DNA from: Nectonema munidae
Taxonomy: Eukaryota > Nematomorpha > Nectonematoida > Nectonematidae
Direction: 5' to 3'
DNA: 64,000 bases
Assembly: GCA_030549495.1 (NCBI GenBank)
Contig: JAUIRK010000734.1
Coordinates: forward strand, 372,001-436,000
Under the pieces are notes generated by a model. The model ran no database searches. It was not told where the DNA came from and saw only the letters and a list, made by a program, of their open reading frames with translations. Made by a program: the position numbers and the translations under genes. This document shows, piece by piece, positions 1 through 11,815 of the stretch. How positions within the stretch are numbered: the first letter of the stretch is position 1; each line of letters opens with the position of its first letter.

Positions 1-28
1 TACAAATCTCTTTGTTCCTCATGATATC

Positions 29-1341
29 TTGAAGTCCAAAGTATTAGTTAAATCAAGCTTGAGAAATAAACTTTCAAGAAAGTCTATTTATATAACTATG
101 CAGACAATAATAGAAGAATGTGGAGGTAATCCTAATGCTGTCAATTTAAGTTCGAGTTACGCAAAAAGAAGTCGCGTTTCAGAAAGCAACGCTATTGCAA
201 TACAAATAAAACTAAATTGGAAACCCAAAACAAAAATTATTTTGCATTGGGATAGTAAAACTATGAAAACACTTCAAAATTCTTATCAAGAAAACAGACT
301 TCCTCTTCTGATCTCAGGATCTGGTGGTATTAAACTATTGGGTGTTCCTAGAATACAGAAGAAAACTCTAGAACCAGCTGGAGAAGTAATTGCTAAAGCA
401 TGCGTAGAGTTATTAGAAAAATGGAACTGCCAAAATGCTGTGAGAGGAAATGTTTTGGATACACCCCTTGTAATACGGGTATAAAAACAGAAACATGTGT
501 CTCACTTCAAAAAATGCTGGAAATACGTTTAGTGTAGTTTGTTTGTCGCCATCATATTGGAGAGATTTGTTTAAATCTGAGTCAAGGGAAAGATATTAAT
601 TTTTCAGGATTTAAAAGGTCCGGGGCGCTGAATAAAGCAAGATGGATGGCAAAACTTTTGTATTCATTGAAAATTCAATTGTTAAGCGAAAATATATCAA
701 AAAAATGGCCAGAGAACAGTCTTTTAACTAATGGACAGAAAGATAAAACAAATGATTTTAAGGTTCAATGCTTTTTATAAATATAAAGAAATTGACACTC
801 TTTGTGCTACATCTGCTATTAAGGCCATATTTCGACATTTTTGGTATTTAAAAGAAGAACTTGTTCTAATTAGCTTGTTTAGTGACAAACTGAAAACTTC
901 AATAAAATACTCAATCATAGAAAATCTCAAACAAAAAAGCCAGCAAAGACTGAGTTTGGAAATCCACGTAGGTAATCATTTTGGCAAACCAAGTTTTCCA
1001 AATTTGAACTTTTTGAAAAACTGTCAAAATATTTCTACTTTGGTTGGCTACGATTCTTGGATGTTCTTCCATTTATTGAACATTGATAGTATTTTTATAT
1101 ATGATGAAGTTGATAACTGGAAGCAAAATAAACTGTATCTAAAAGGGAAAGAAATAATTGATAATTTGTTAGTCGTTAAGCTATGGTAGATCGAGGATTG
1201 AAGCTTTGTACAGATTATATTCCATTATCAAAAGAAGTGGAAAATTTTCAGCAAGTTTTACAAGTTGTTCAAAACAGTAGAGATGCCTTACCTAATCAAC
1301 GAAAAAGACAGAAGTCTAATAATTGGTTTTTAAAAGATTAA
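29..1341 (+). mobile_element. Remnant of an unnamed transposase-like gene family
   Basis: Several frames on the plus strand together resemble a repetitive, uncharacterised protein family that I recognise from arthropod and hydrozoan genomes. Segments in order are a 'HWDSKTM' stretch, the 'RLPLLISGSGG' and 'KLLGVPRI' blocks, 'VELLEKWNCQ', a 'CRHHIGE' block near 560-580, 'ALNKARWMAKLLYSLK' near 628-675, a 'FRHFWYLKEELV' block near 830-865, and a C-terminal block ending at a TAA near 1340. The CxHH and Asp-containing blocks suggest an RNase H-fold transposase; that is inference. The reading frame is shifted several times, and a large part between the CRHH and ALNKARWM blocks is missing. A second, worse copy lies at 21430-21835 on the minus strand. 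No terminal repeats were found. Confidence 0.6.
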
Positions 1342-1808
1342 CTTTTCTTTAAATATATTTTATTTGTTTAAAAATAGTAAAATAAATTTTTTTTCTCATC
1401 TTTTATTTACAGAAAGTTAATTTTGCGAAATATTATTAATACACCGATCTCATATAAAAGTGTGCCTAAGGTAAACTTTGATAAAAATAATTTTCCTTTA
1501 GTTTTTAAATATAAATATAGATACTATAAATAAGAAAGGTTGAAAGTTTTTTGAGTTTGTGAGGAACTGACACACTCTATATACGTATAGTTGATCTTCA
1601 GACTCAACAAATGAATCTAGATTTCTAACATCTTTTTCTTTCGTGTTTTTCAAATCTTCACAAACGTGTTCTACTTGATATATGTCGTGAAGTTTACCCT
1701 TGTTTTCATCAGAGTAATCCTCCTCTCATTTATCTTGATTCAATATTTTAATAGAAACTTCTTTTTCTACTTGTTATTTTATTCAAATGTATCTTCATAA
1801 TTTTTCCA
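1342..1808. other. Non-coding AT-rich spacer
   Basis: There is no open frame of note and no recognisable repeat ends between the transposase remnant and the piggyBac-type MITE. Confidence 0.5.
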
Positions 1809-1812
1809 TTAA

Positions 1813-1942
1813 CCCATTTACGACCAATGTTCCTATTTTGGAACATAAGTAATTTCATCTTCGTCTGCCTTTTTAATGTCTTTGAATATAAATCGTCTGC
1901 GTTTTTTTTAGATATCGTCTGCTTTGCTTGGTCTTAAACGGG
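1813..1942. mobile_element. piggyBac-type MITE, 130 bp
   Basis: The segment is bounded on both sides by TTAA (1809-1812 and 1943-1946), the target site of piggyBac elements. Its ends are inverted repeats: CCCATTTACGACCAA on the left and, read inward on the other strand, CCCGTTTAAGACCAA on the right (13 of 15 match). The inside is non-coding. The ends differ from those of the large piggyBac at 61128-63812 (CCCTTTAAGGGCG), so a different autonomous partner is likely. The call rests on TTAA plus CCC-starting inverted repeats; short length makes chance possible but unlikely. Confidence 0.7.
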
Positions 1943-2127
1943 TTAACCTGGCAACAAAAAAAGCATCTTTATAAGTTAAATTTAAATTTCTTTAAATTTG
2001 AAACTTTTCTCACTTTTTTATAATTTCTTTTGTATATTGAAATAAATTCGTTTAGATTTAAGGACTCTAAATTATTTTGTCGTTTAGTAAATAATAACAA
2101 CAAGTAATAAAATCATCACACAAAATT

Positions 2128-3766
2128 TTATCCATTATTATCAATATTATTGTTGATGAGATCTGAATTTATAAAACAAAAATTTGCCGAAAACGCATAT
2201 TGATTATTTACAATCCACTTATTAGAAGCTTCATATGCTCCAATTTCTCTAAATTTTAGACATCTACAACCCCATTTATATAACGAAGAAATTATGGCTT
2301 CACTATCTAAATCCAATTCTTCATTAATTAAGTTGGATTTTTCACACTTCGAAACATATTTACACGCGTATTCTACAATGGAACACGAGTTTTCCCTAAT
2401 ATACTGTATATCAATATTACCTCTCCACAAGCTCAGTAAAAGAGGATTGTAATCATTTGTGTATGCTTCATATCTTGATCTACTAAGTTCATATGTAGAC
2501 GTTTTTAGAACTTTTTCTCCCGAAGATTGAAGAAACAACATCATATAGAATGAAACACTTAGTTGTTCTTCGTAGAAAGCCAAATCTACAACACACTTGC
2601 CATCTCTTTTTTCCAACTTTCATTTTCTTCAAATAATAATAATAATTAGCACATTTATGCATCCGATACTTTTTTACAAGAGAGTACATTTCAGCGTCAC
2701 TTCTCTTTGTTGGTAACTTGCAAGGGATGTATTTTCCAATAAAATTAATAATTGATTGAGCAAAATAATTCCCAAAAAAACGGGGCATCACAAACCCAAA
2801 ACAAACAATAAAAATGAGGTGTCCCTCTTGACTGATACTCTATTCTATAAAACCAATGGCTAACTTTTCCCAATACTTTGGTTTTAAAAAAACCCATAGA
2901 ATTCCTCTAAACCGTGTGTATATGAACTTAGCGGTTAAAACAGGATCTTGAACAGAGCAAGTTGACTTTTTGAAAAACGACTATTTTCTAAATCCAAATT
3001 GTGCTTTATTGTGTAGGTATGTATGTAAATCATCCCAATCATATTCCGCTGGCGAAAGCGTCACAAAAAATATAATTGGCCCGTATACTTCAACCACAGA
3101 TGTCAATTGTGATGTAGGTTTAAACAAATATTAAGCCGAATTATAGGTATTTTACCAAGAACCCAATGGATATTATACTTGATAGAGTTGTCATTACTTC
3201 TAAGTAAACTTATCAGTTTAACATATCCAATATTTTCAAAGTTTTTCACACTTCTGAGGGTACAAAAAACTTGAGATCTCAACTCTCTTTGCTCACAATT
3301 TGGGAACAAAAACGAATACTGCATATCTCTTCTGAATCGTGAATTTGAGGAAACCAATCTCGTCTTTCATACATTTTTTCTTGAAGATTCACTTTTCTAA
3401 AAGAATTTTCTCCACGTTGGAAACAAGTGTGGAAAGCAGGGTAAATCGGCATTTTTTTCTGGTAACCAAGAGGTTTTCCATCAATTTTAAGTAATTCATA
3501 AAACTTTTCTACTTCCATTATAGAAGCCTTGTTATCATTACTCATTTCTTGAACAATTCCAATAACATGTCGTTATCATTTGAGTTCAATTTATGTAACA
3601 TACGTTTTATGTGAACCAGAGCAGGGTTGCTATGTGATGCATTACGTGGTTCGATTTCATTTGAAGTGTTGTCTTCTTTTTCTTGATCTTCACTTTTAGC
3701 CTGGAGAAGATCTTCGTAAGAATCAGGAAGACGAACATTAGCGCAAAGTTGATTATTCATCTTCAA
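2128..3766 (-). mobile_element. Decayed Helitron Rep region
   Basis: Minus-strand frames match the Helitron Rep (Helitron-like N) part of the RepHel protein. The segments in protein order are an N-terminal part (3766 down to about 3100), an 'SPAEYDWDDLHTYLHNK' block near 3050-3000, the HUH-type motif block 'EYQSRGTPHFYCLFWV' near 2840-2790, 'HKCANYYYYLKK', 'CRFGFLRRTTK', 'YEAYTNDYNPLLLSLW' and 'ACKYVSKCEKSN'. In active Helitrons the motif reads P-H-x-H; here the second His codon is Tyr (PHFY at 2808-2819). There are several frameshifts, and the helicase half is absent. It is a dead fragment, and the terminal 5'-TC and CTRR-hairpin ends were not found. Confidence 0.8.
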
Positions 3767-3924
3767 CCATACAAGAGAATATAATATAGTATGTTACTTT
3801 TTCAAATTCACCATTTCACGGAACAAAAGCTCTTCTTCCATTATATTAGGAATTAATATATATTTTTATGGGTATAATGAAAACCAATCTGTTTCCTTTT
3901 CTAGTTAGTTGTTTTAAGGTTTCA

Positions 3925-4640
3925 TTTAAGGCAGTGGTATATCTACTCGACAACCAATTAAGGCTGAACGTGTATCCCTAAACAAGAACACTTTAAACCT
4001 TTATCCTCCTTTAAAAAATGTATACAAAATAAGGTAAGAGAATTTTGGTGGGAAGAATGGCATATCTATAAATACTCATTTAAATATCACATTCCAAGTA
4101 TTACATCCCAAACATAGTTTGAAAAATTAAAAATGTTTGCCCTTCTTCCTAATTTTTTAAGATGGCTTGATGGAAATTGTATAGTTGCAAAATGTATTTA
4201 TACAGAATAAACAAATCCAATGATAAGTTGTACCGTTTTGGTTTTAAATGTTCTGAACGCCTTGGTCATCTACTTTTTGGATGTCATAAAACCCGTTCTC
4301 TATCCTACTCCTTTAAGATTAGAAAATACCCTACAAAAATGCTTCCTATTGATTCTATATGTAAAATTTTACTTAATCCTTAGTTAATTGAAACCTCTCT
4401 TTATTAATTGAATCCATAAAAAACGTTAATAGCATTAGCCTCGCGATAAACTTAATCCCTTTTCTTCATAATGTGTTTTTCCTTTTATTTATTCTTTCAC
4501 CTCCTTCAGACTTAGATTCGTCTAGTGATGCCAATAATCTTATTTTAAAGACACTCATCTCCTTTAACCCCATCAGTGACGGAGAGCATTTTAGCCCCTC
4601 CTCCTCAACTCAAACTTCTGTTGTACAAAATTGGGAAAGT
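3925..4640 (+). mobile_element. LINE ORF2 3'-terminal fragment
   Basis: Plus-strand frames give the end of a non-LTR retrotransposon ORF2. Pieces include 'VREFWWEEWHIYKY', 'LLPNFLRWLDG' and the C-terminal Cys/His tail 'DKLYRFGFKCSERLGHLLF' in 4177-4383, which aligns with the RFGC...E..EHLLxxC tail that follows the RNase H domain in Jockey/I-like LINEs. The first Cys of the usual tail (RFGC) is Phe here. The copy is 5'-truncated, as is common for LINEs, and frame-broken. No poly-A tail or target duplication was seen. Confidence 0.6.
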
Positions 4641-6593
4641 TAAATGCTTTCAATCTTTGTAACTTTTCATAAAATCGTTAACTACATCTTTTGATATTAT
4701 TTTTCTGATAGTTGAATCACCCCTCATGTCAAAAACTGTCAATCAAAATCAAATGTACATTTTTTCAAACAAAATTTTTCTAATAACTTAGTGTTTGTAT
4801 TTGATACACTATTGAAAATTTATAATCATATATATATTGAAACACAGAACTTATACATGCATATTTTTCTAATAAACATAGCAACTTTGTAGCAAATGTC
4901 AATCAATATTTTGATTGATGATAAAATTGTTTACGAAAATATTCAATCAAATTTTAAATAAAATTATTTTTATTCCAAATTGACCAGGCTGATTTAATTT
5001 CTTCACACAGTTTTCATAATTTGGTTGTAAAATTTCTAAAAGTGCCAGTCAAATTAGCGGTATACGAATAAAAAAATTTTCCAGGAATATTAATTAAATT
5101 TAAAAAAAAATTGTTTTTTAATAAATCAACCATGTCTTTAAATTGCAGAAAACATTATCTACATTTTAAATAAAATATAATTTTTAAAAATATATGGAAC
5201 ATGGTCATTTTATTTCTCAACTCATTTTTTGCAATTAGAATGTAAAAATATCAATCAAATTTTTTTAGTTTTGACTGAAATATTTTTCAAAAATTGACCA
5301 TATTTTAATAATCAAAAAACTCATTTTGATTAAAAATCACTATTAAAATTTTGATAGAGGGTAAAATTCTAACCTTTGAGGAGGTATATAGTTTTAAGAA
5401 ACAAGTATGTAACTTGTCTACAAGGAAGATGCACTTTTTTGCGATGAACTAGAAGAGTGATTTTCAAAAAATCACGCTGAAAAAGAAGATCCTTCCTTGT
5501 AAATCAAAAATCTTTAAACCTTTATCTTATTAGTTAATATTTTAATCATCATTTGACTAAAAAAGTGATTTGAAAATGTTCAAAGAGTTAGAGTTATACC
5601 ATAACTATGACAGATACTAATAGGTGAAGATATAGATATTATTTATAAATGTGATCCGAATTTGACAAATTTTTCCTTAGGTGTGAATGAGAGAGTGAAA
5701 TCTACTATTTTAGAATTTAGATGATAAAGTTGGAAAACTTTTTCTAATTGAATAAAGAGGGTTATGAATGATTTCATCAAGAACAGGAATCTTGAAAAAG
5801 GTTTGATTAGCAAACATTCAGAGTGAAATCTGTTCATATCACCTGATAGATACTACAGAACATAATATTGTTAGAAAAGACAAGATCAACAAACATTCTC
5901 TTCAATATAAAAATTCTGAAATCGCTTAAGTTCTGGAATATCACAGGTCATGATTCGATTTAAAACGAGCAAAGTAGCTTATTTAAGCAGTTAAAAAACT
6001 TTACATGCTATAACTGAGTAAAAAGGTAGATGAGCACAAACTGTAATCCTTTTCATTGTGAAGTGACTTTAGCGATGCGCTCATATTACTTTGAATGTCA
6101 ACAATGCATTCAGTAGATGCATGCTCGCATCAAAGATACACACATAAATAAATACCGATTCAGATTAAGTGTGCGTAAAAATCAATATTAGAGCGTTCAT
6201 TCATTCATCTTGGAAACAATCTTACGGGTACGATGAGTGTGGTGTGTGAATAAAAAAGGTCTGATGAGTAGCATAAAAATATTAAATGGAACTAAAAATA
6301 GAATAGCGAAAAAAAAGATGTCTTTTGATTTTGAAACTCTTGAGAACAAATTTTCAATCAATGATCGATGGTGAAAATAGAATTAAATAAGACGAAGACT
6401 TACTAAATTTTTTAATGGATGAAAGTGGCCTGCATATTTAAATTCAGTACAAAATTTGCAACATTTTGAGCTAATACACGCCATGTTTCCACTTAATTTG
6501 AATGAAATAGCTTATTAAATGCCAAATAATTTTAAAAAAATAGGATATTGTGTGAAAGAATGCATTAAGGTGAAGTAAAAATGATAAGATTTA
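4641..6593. other. Non-coding AT-rich stretch
   Basis: Only short chance open frames are present. The stretch is rich in oligo-A/T and 'ATCAAAWTTT'-like words. No gene or element ends were recognised. Confidence 0.5.
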
Positions 6594-6601
6594 GTAATTA
6601 C

Positions 6602-8416
6602 TAGTGATGGGACGATACCAAAATTTTTAACGATTCCGATTCTACCCAATTATCCCGATCCCCTATACGATTCCGATTCTTCGATAATAATTGTGCCTAG
6701 ATATTCAAAAGCTTACTTAAAATAGAAGTTCAAACGGATACAAATCCCTTCTTGCAAATTAAGATTTACAATATGTTGAATATCAATGCATTGAAAAAAG
6801 CCATATAAATATTTTAGGGTTTCTTTTAGAATAAATGGCCTTCTAGCGCATATGATCAATAAGTACTAAAAAGGACTTATCTCTAACGACTATTTCTACC
6901 AAACTTCAGCATTGCTATGACTTTAAGAGAAGTTTTCGTTAAAAAACTTTTGTAGTGTTGTTCATTACGCGATAAAAGATAGAGATTATTCATTACCTGA
7001 AAAATCTATCAATGGTTCTATTTTAATTAATAAAAGATGTAATGTTGAGTTCAAAATGATAAAAACAATCAATAAAAACAGTGCATTTTAATGATAAAAA
7101 ACCTTTTTTCAATTCATTAATCGTAATAGAATTGGAGCACTCGCAAATTATAATGCAAAAACATTAGCATCTCTCCAAACGATTTCTTTTTGGCGAGTAT
7201 ATATTCCCACCAACACTAAAAATTCGCTCGCTTTCTACTGAAGAAGGAGGAACACATATGTACTTTTTTGAAAGAAGAGCCAAACTTGAAAGTTTTTCTT
7301 TGTTCCCTTTCCACCATTCAAAAGGATTTTCATTGTTTTCGATAAGTATTTCAAATATTTTGAAATTTCTGTTTTTACTTCTATTTTTGCTGCTGAAAAT
7401 GGACCTGCTGTTGTAGGTTCAGTTTTTATATTGTTTGTTTCTTGTTCAATTTTAATTTTTTTGATATCTGAAAAACACTTTTCAAAACTAAAATTTAAAT
7501 CCATATTTTGCTCAACATCACTGCTGGTCGAATCTAAAGAATATTATTTTTAGATTTAGATCTAAGGAATCTAAAGAATATTTTCCTAGATATTTTCCAT
7601 GGAAACAGTTTTTATCTTAAAAAAATCTTATCGAAATCAAATTTTTTCATAATTATATTGTAAACACATTTTCTTTAGTTTTCACATTTTCTTTTAACGA
7701 GTTTCCATCTGATTTGGCATAAAAAAAATAAAGCATTTTTAAAGAAATGTGTTTGAAAAAACGTAGAATAGTCATTAAAATGTTTGAATTCATCTAGTAC
7801 ACTTAAAAAATATTTAATAAAACTAGAATTTTCATAAGATACCAGATCGTTTAGCAAGTTTTTGAAAAACAAAAATTGATCAGCACATTTCAATAATTTT
7901 GAAAAACCTTTAGTACTTTTCATTGTTTCAATATTGATATCTATTTTCGCACATAACTTTTATTCTTACTGTTGCTAGCACAATTCAAAAATATGATAAA
8001 TTTATTTCAAAAGTAATTCATAATATTAATTACATTAAGTTAGAATTAACTTAAATTTGGGAAAATTAAAAAATAGAAGAGAAAACGTGAAAAAATGTCA
8101 GAGAGATAGAAGCACCAGAGAATATTTTCATCAAAATAGCATATTAAAGCTGCTTGTATGGGTAATTTGCCTCGAGAAGACTGAACCAAAACCCAAGACA
8201 TTGGTGTAACAAGTTCAGCATTCTAACAACCCACACTCCCATTAAATACGGTACGTAAACTCCTACAGAATACAATCTTATGTTATAACTATTTATCCAA
8301 CATTCTGTATATTTTAGAATCGTTTTGGAATCGGAATCGAGTTTAAATAAATCATCTACGATGCCGATTTTTGATACTTTAAAAAACTCTCTATCGGATT
8401 AATCGTCCCATCACTA
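6602..8416 (-). mobile_element. hAT transposon, internally deleted, 1.8 kb
   Basis: The ends are inverted repeats (TAGTGATGGGACGAT on the left, its complement ATCGTCCCATCACTA on the right), flanked by near-identical 8-bp target duplications (gtaattac 6594-6601, gtcattac 8417-8424; 7 of 8). The subterminal parts also pair, with 'CGATTCCGATTC' on the left and 'GAATCGGAATCG' on the right. On the minus strand 7140-7320 encodes the hAT C-terminal dimerisation region, including 'NNENPFEWWKGNKEK', 'KKYICVPPSSVESERIFSVG' and 'NIYSPKRNRLE'. An upstream piece at 7675-7923 is a degraded central part. Most of the transposase is missing, so the copy is non-autonomous. One mismatch in the target duplication suggests an old insertion. 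Confidence 0.88.
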
Positions 8417-8424
8417 GTCATTAC

Positions 8425-8629
8425 GGCTGTATCAATTTAGTTGACCATAAGGTAGGTAACACTCCATAATTTTTTTGGAGAAAACAATTTTTTACAACAA
8501 TGAAATGTAAAAATAATTTTCTCCATTATTATGGTATCTTTTTTGAAAAGCGTTGATAAAATTAATAAAGTAACAAAAGAATAGAATTTTCTTTTGTTGT
8601 ATGTCAAGATGAAGCGCTTAATAATAGTT
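8425..8629. other. Spacer between hAT and LINE
   Basis: This short AT-rich spacer directly follows the hAT target duplication. No feature was recognised. Confidence 0.4.
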
Positions 8630-10762
8630 TTTTTGAGTTGAAGTTGTAATGGTAGGGTGTTTGTTAGAATATCTAGGCATTGTGTGGAAGTAGTACGATA
8701 TGCGTTTGTGATGCAAAGTAGGCAGAGACTTGTTAAGAAAGTGGATGGTTGTGGGGTGTTTTAAGGAGATGCCCCAGGAAAGAATTCTGTATTGAATTAC
8801 TGGGAGGATTAAGGATGAGTATATGTATTTGGTATGTTTGGGACGGAGGCCCCATTTATAAGAGATAGCGCTTTTAATTGAAAAAGGGTGACTGAAAATT
8901 TTTGATATATTTTTTTAAAGTGAATTGAAAATTTTAGATTGGAGTGGAGGTAAAGTCCTAGATATTTGATAGTCTTAGAGGCAAGTATAGGAGTAGTTGT
9001 ATTTAAATGAAGGGGCAAATGTTCTGTGTGTTTGTGTGTGAAGTCAATGAGGCTGGTTTTGCTGGAGTTAAAAAATATCTTATGTGTGTTTGCTCTTTCT
9101 TGTAGCCTTAGTAGAAATGAAGAGGATTTGATGAGTTTTTCTTGTTGACAGATACTGGTAAAAGTGAATAATATGTCATCTGAAAAACATTTAGAGGAAT
9201 CTGTGTGGGTGTAGATGAGATCGAGAAGCGGGTCTATGAGAACTAGCCAGAGGATATCGTAAAGACATCCTCCTTGGGGAGTCGAGAGGGTTAGCTTATG
9301 GATGCAAAGGGAAGCGCGATGTCGGAAAATGAGACAGCGGTTTGAAAAGTATGAGCCTAAAAATTTGATGATGTAAGGAGGAAATCATTTGTGAGCGAGG
9401 TTAGTGATGATGGCAGGATGTCAGGCTGAGTTGAAAGCGTTGTCTATGTCTAGGAAAATTGTAGAAGAAGTTTCTGAGGAGAAAGGAAGGGTCAATGTAG
9501 GTGGTTAGACGAGATAGTGCTGTTTCCGTATTTTGTTGGGAAGATATGCAAATTGCGTATGATGGATGAGGTTACGGGATAGGGTGTAGTGGACTAGACG
9601 TTTGTGAATGATTTTTTCGAAAAGTTTTCCTAGGATGGGTAGTAAGGTGATTGGTCGCCAATTTTGAATGACACTTGAACATTAATTGGGTTTAGGAATG
9701 AGTATGAGTTTACCGATTTTCCAAACGTTGAGGAAATGTGGGTGAGTAAGACATGCATTGAAAATAAGGAGTAAATGTTTGTTTAGAATGTGTATTGATT
9801 TATTAATATGTTTGGGTGAGATAAGATCGAAGCTAGATGAAGCATTTGTTCTGAGAGAATTTACGGCTGTGTTTAATTCGTTTAGATTAGAGTGATTGGA
9901 GGAAAGGTAGGGTTTTGGATTGAGTGTATGATATTTTTAGCGTGTTCTCGGATTGTGTGTTGGAAGGGGAGGTCAGAAGAGGTCGAGTCTGGGGAGAGAT
10001 TGTCGATAGAAATGGAGGGTTGTAGTGTGAGGTATGATCGGTTGAGCAGGGAAGTATTGTTAAGGAAGAGTAGAAGGTTTTTTCCTTTTAGTTAGCCTAT
10101 TGATAATGTTCCATGGATTGTTTGAGTGCTGGCTGGCGAATTTTACCCTTGCATTATTTTTAGCATGAAGTATTCCCTGTATGTATTCTTTTTTAGCAGG
10201 AGAATGGATGCAAATGATTGAGGGGGTGGGAGATTTTCTTAGGGGTTTGATGATGTGTTTCAGTTTGTTTTTTAACACGGTCAGTTCAGGTGTCCAGAAA
10301 TAGGCGTATGTTTTTATAGAAATGGGTTGATAGAAGTGGAAAATAAGATGGAATCTGAAACATAATCATTGAGGGATAGTGCCGCTTTTTGGATGAATGT
10401 GAGAAATGGTAATGTTGGTAGTGAGTGTTGAGATACGTTAGCCAGTGAGTGGTGTTCTTTTTTATGGTGTTGTTATAGCTTTTGATAGTTGTAGTGTTTA
10501 TTAGAAGCTGAAAAGTTATGGAGTGATCTGAAAATGATGGGATGTCAAATATCGACCAATTAGATATAAGATTGAGAGTATTTGAAGTGGTTATTGTGAG
10601 GTCAATGTGAAATGTATATTGTTCGTTGTTACAAGAACGTTGGTGTGTAGGGTTTTTAGAGTTATAAGCAAGATATAGGTTATTAGAGCATAGGAAATTG
10701 ATGACTTGTCCTCGTGGACTTTCTTTGTGGTGCCAGATGTGTGATCGAGCGTTGCAGTTAGG
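8630..10762 (-). mobile_element. LINE ORF2 (endonuclease end plus reverse transcriptase)
   Basis: Read on the minus strand, this is a Jockey/I-like non-LTR retrotransposon. Near 10760-10380 lies the end of the apurinic-type endonuclease, with 'NCNARSHIWHHKESPRG' and the catalytic-end block 'WSIFDIPSFSDHS' (SDH). The reverse transcriptase follows: 'LTLSTPQGGCLYDILWLVLI' near 9300-9220, the catalytic block 'FSDDILFTF' near 9170-9190 (usually F/YADD) and 'IKYLGLYLHSNLKFS' near 8960-8920. The copy is truncated 5' inside the endonuclease and 3' before the RNase H seen in related copies. Many frame breaks show it is dead. Related copies lie at 32300-36000, 37540-39266 and 53461-54280. Confidence 0.85.
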
Positions 10763-11455
10763 AAAAAGTTTTTAAATTATTAATATTTGAAGGTGGATAA
10801 ACAATAATGATTTCGGTTTTTATTTGAAACAAAAAAGTGGACTCGCCCTATAAATAAACCAATATCAAATTAATGATTTTTTTTAAATGTAAACGTAATA
10901 TCGAAAAACTTAAATTTGAAAAGATGAGTTTAGAAGAGTATAAATCGGGGCTAGAAAATGAAGTTAAATTTTAAACTACCCAATATAAATTATCAAAAAA
11001 TGCTTGGGGGTCATTTAATTTCAATTTGGTATCTAGCAATATATGTCATAGGTACTTGGAAAACCTTCCTAACTAGTTTCATGTCAAAAGAAAAGTGCGT
11101 AATTTCCTTTTAAACATAATCAAAACTCGTATTTCTGTTACGTTTTTGAATCAAATTTTGCATTGAAAGTATATGGAGATCATTAGATTTTGTTCCATTA
11201 CATCCAAATTTTAAAAAATTAAAATACGCCTATATCCATCTCTATTTGTAGAAGTTAAGGATATTACATTATATATTTTTTAAAAAACAAATCTTCGAAA
11301 TCGTGTCGCTTCCAGCTGATAAAAATTTTGATCATCATAACTTTTTTATTTTTTTTTATTTTTCTGAGATTTAATATATTTTGTATCTAGCACCCTAATA
11401 GAAAATATTCAAATTTTCATTAAGAAATTTTCATTGGGAGTAAAAAGCTACAAAC
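10763..11455. other. Non-coding AT-rich stretch
   Basis: No gene, element end or structured repeat was recognised. Confidence 0.5.
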
Positions 11456-11815
11456 AATGAAGAAAAGTGCTAATGAAGTTTATACCTCTTTGAATGAAGC
11501 TATGGACTCTATTCTAAACTCTAGTAGTGAAGAAGAAAACGCGAAAGAAAATGAAGATAATGAAGCTTTTAATGAAGAAATAACGAAGTATCAAAAAAAA
11601 AAGAATTAATGGCACGGCCACTCAAAGCTTAGATGTGTGGAAAACTAAAAAGAAGAATTTCTATTTTTATCAAAAATTGCATGTCATTACCTTACCTGTC
11701 CTAATAGCACTGTTCAAAACGAGCAGCGCCGAAAATATTTATACTGACAAAAGAAGGAGATTACTAGGGGAAAAAGTATAAAAACTGTTATTTCTTAAAA
11801 AAAAATTTACATTAC
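11456..11815 (+). mobile_element. hAT transposase C-terminal fragment
   Basis: Plus-strand frames give an acidic linker (about 11490-11580) followed by the hAT dimerisation domain: 'LDVWKTKKKNF', 'LPVLIALF' and, after frame changes, 'NIYTDKRRRLLGEKVKKL', which parallels the family's 'GNIYTEKRxRL' block. The 'SERLFS' core just before it is damaged. No terminal repeats or target duplications were found, so this is a scrap. Confidence 0.6.
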
